5,565 nt of DNA from assembly GCA_947624315.1 (NCBI GenBank), contig CANQJU010000081.1:1-5565 (forward strand). The letters run 5' to 3'. Source of the stretch: an uncultured Bacilli bacterium. GTDB lineage: Bacteria > Bacillota_I > Bacilli_A > ML615J-28 > CAG-698. Within the stretch, counting starts at the first letter, position 1. Each line of letters opens with the position of its first letter. Positions 4,971-5,565 of this stretch are shown here, one piece after another. The position numbers were made by a program, and so were the translations under genes. The notes below the pieces were generated by a model. It had not been told where the DNA came from. It saw nothing but the letters and a program-made list of their open reading frames with translations, and searched no databases.

Positions 4971-5565
4971 AATTATAGCTTGTTTTCCCCAGTGGGTAAA
5001 TTATGGGTATGCTTTTAAATATTTATTTGAAAAAGGTTTTGATGTTAAATATATGATACCTCGCCCAATAACTAAAAGAACACTTGAGCTAGGGAGTAAA
5101 TATAGCCCTGATTATGTGTGTTCACCTTTTAAATATTGTTTGGGTTGTTATATTGAAGCCTTAGAAGATGGAGCAAATTGTTTAGCGCAAATTTATGGCA
5201 ATTGCCGTTTGAATTATTATGGTGAACTTGCTGAAAAGATATTAAGAGATTTAGGTTATAATTTTGTCTTTTTCAATATGGCCGAAATTAATTTTAAATC
5301 TCCTAAATCAATTGTTGAACATTTTAAGATAATTAATCCCGATATGTCTTTAGTAAAGGTAACTAAAGCAGTTCCTGTTGGGGTAAAGATTGTTAAAATT
5401 CTTGATGAGTTTGAAGATTTCCTTCGTCACAATGTTGGTTTTGAAGATAATGATGGTGAGTTTGAAAAGACTTATAAAGAGTTTTTAAGCAAATTAGAAA
5501 ATATTGAAAATGGAAAAGACTTGAAAAAACTTTATAAAGAATACAAACGAAAATTATATAATATT
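4960..5565 (+). CDS. 2-hydroxyacyl-CoA dehydratase (HgdB-like) related protein, 3' truncated by window
   Basis: The first 202 residues of an open reading frame that continues past the window end. The ATG follows AAAGGAG (4946-4952) by 7 nt and overlaps the previous gene by 11 bp, indicating coupled translation. The sequence matches partners of DUF2229 proteins in the HgdB/BcrC/BadD-related family: MIPRPITKRTLELG (32-45), DYVCSPFKYCLGCYIEALE (51-69), then IYGNCRLNYYGELAEKIL (78-95). Cysteines C54, C60, C63, C74 and C82 cluster within 30 residues and could bind an iron-sulfur cluster. The stretch after about 115 is lysine-rich and probably helical, as in relatives. The probable role is as the electron-accepting or cluster-carrying partner of the upstream protein. 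True HgdB dehydratases act on 2-hydroxyacyl-CoA, but membership in this branch does not establish that reaction. Confidence 0.82.
   Translation, partial: MKNEIIACFPQWVNYGYAFKYLFEKGFDVKYMIPRPITKRTLELGSKYSPDYVCSPFKYCLGCYIEALEDGANCLAQIYGNCRLNYYGELAEKILRDLGYNFVFFNMAEINFKSPKSIVEHFKIINPDMSLVKVTKAVPVGVKIVKILDEFEDFLRHNVGFEDNDGEFEKTYKEFLSKLENIENGKDLKKLYKEYKRKLYNI

Overview
The window comes from a very AT-rich, low-GC Gram-positive bacterium. Reasons: strong sigma-A-type promoters, AAGGAG-type ribosome binding sites, U-tailed hairpin terminators and very AU-biased codon use. The standard genetic code fits: the tRNA-Trp has a CCA anticodon, tryptophan is encoded by TGG, and TGA ends the 4047-4970 gene. 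Its 2-hydroxyacyl-CoA dehydratase/activase-related proteins are typical of anaerobic Bacillota. An uncultured gut-type Bacillota lineage (Bacilli/Erysipelotrichia-like or Clostridia-like) is a reasonable guess, but the species cannot be named from this sequence.

Layout. (1) 1-74: tRNA-Trp on the minus strand, with its own promoter at 92-120. (2) 75-412: an intergenic region with no protein gene but much signal. It has a minus-strand promoter (253-281) whose predicted transcript starts on the first base of a hairpin that ends in a U-run at 177; this is a candidate 70-nt small RNA. A plus-strand promoter follows (344-372), overlapped by a perfect 10+3+10 palindrome (371-393). (3) 413-3736: a three-gene envelope-lipid operon closed by a strong terminator (3735-3761). 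Its genes are a DUF368 membrane domain fused to a PlsC-type acyltransferase, a diacylglycerol-kinase-family lipid kinase, and a second, canonical PlsC acyltransferase. (4) 3762-3989: a gap holding a run of hairpins that ends in a second independent terminator (3933-3968), so probably a non-coding RNA or structured leader. (5) 3990-5565: a second operon with its own promoter. It encodes a DUF2229 protein and, overlapping it by 11 bp, an HgdB-like 2-hydroxyacyl-CoA dehydratase-related protein that runs off the window edge.

How the genes may work together. DUF368 proteins (PopT) have been reported as undecaprenyl-phosphate translocases. The lipid kinase and the two acyltransferases would all make phosphatidic acid or related phospholipids. 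The first operon therefore reads as a membrane/envelope lipid recycling module: carrier-lipid return, diacylglycerol rescue and lyso-lipid reacylation. The fusion of the translocase-like domain to an acyltransferase is its most unusual feature. The second operon is a split form of the large activase/dehydratase-related proteins of anaerobes, whose reaction is not established. No CRISPR array, insertion sequence or integrase is visible.
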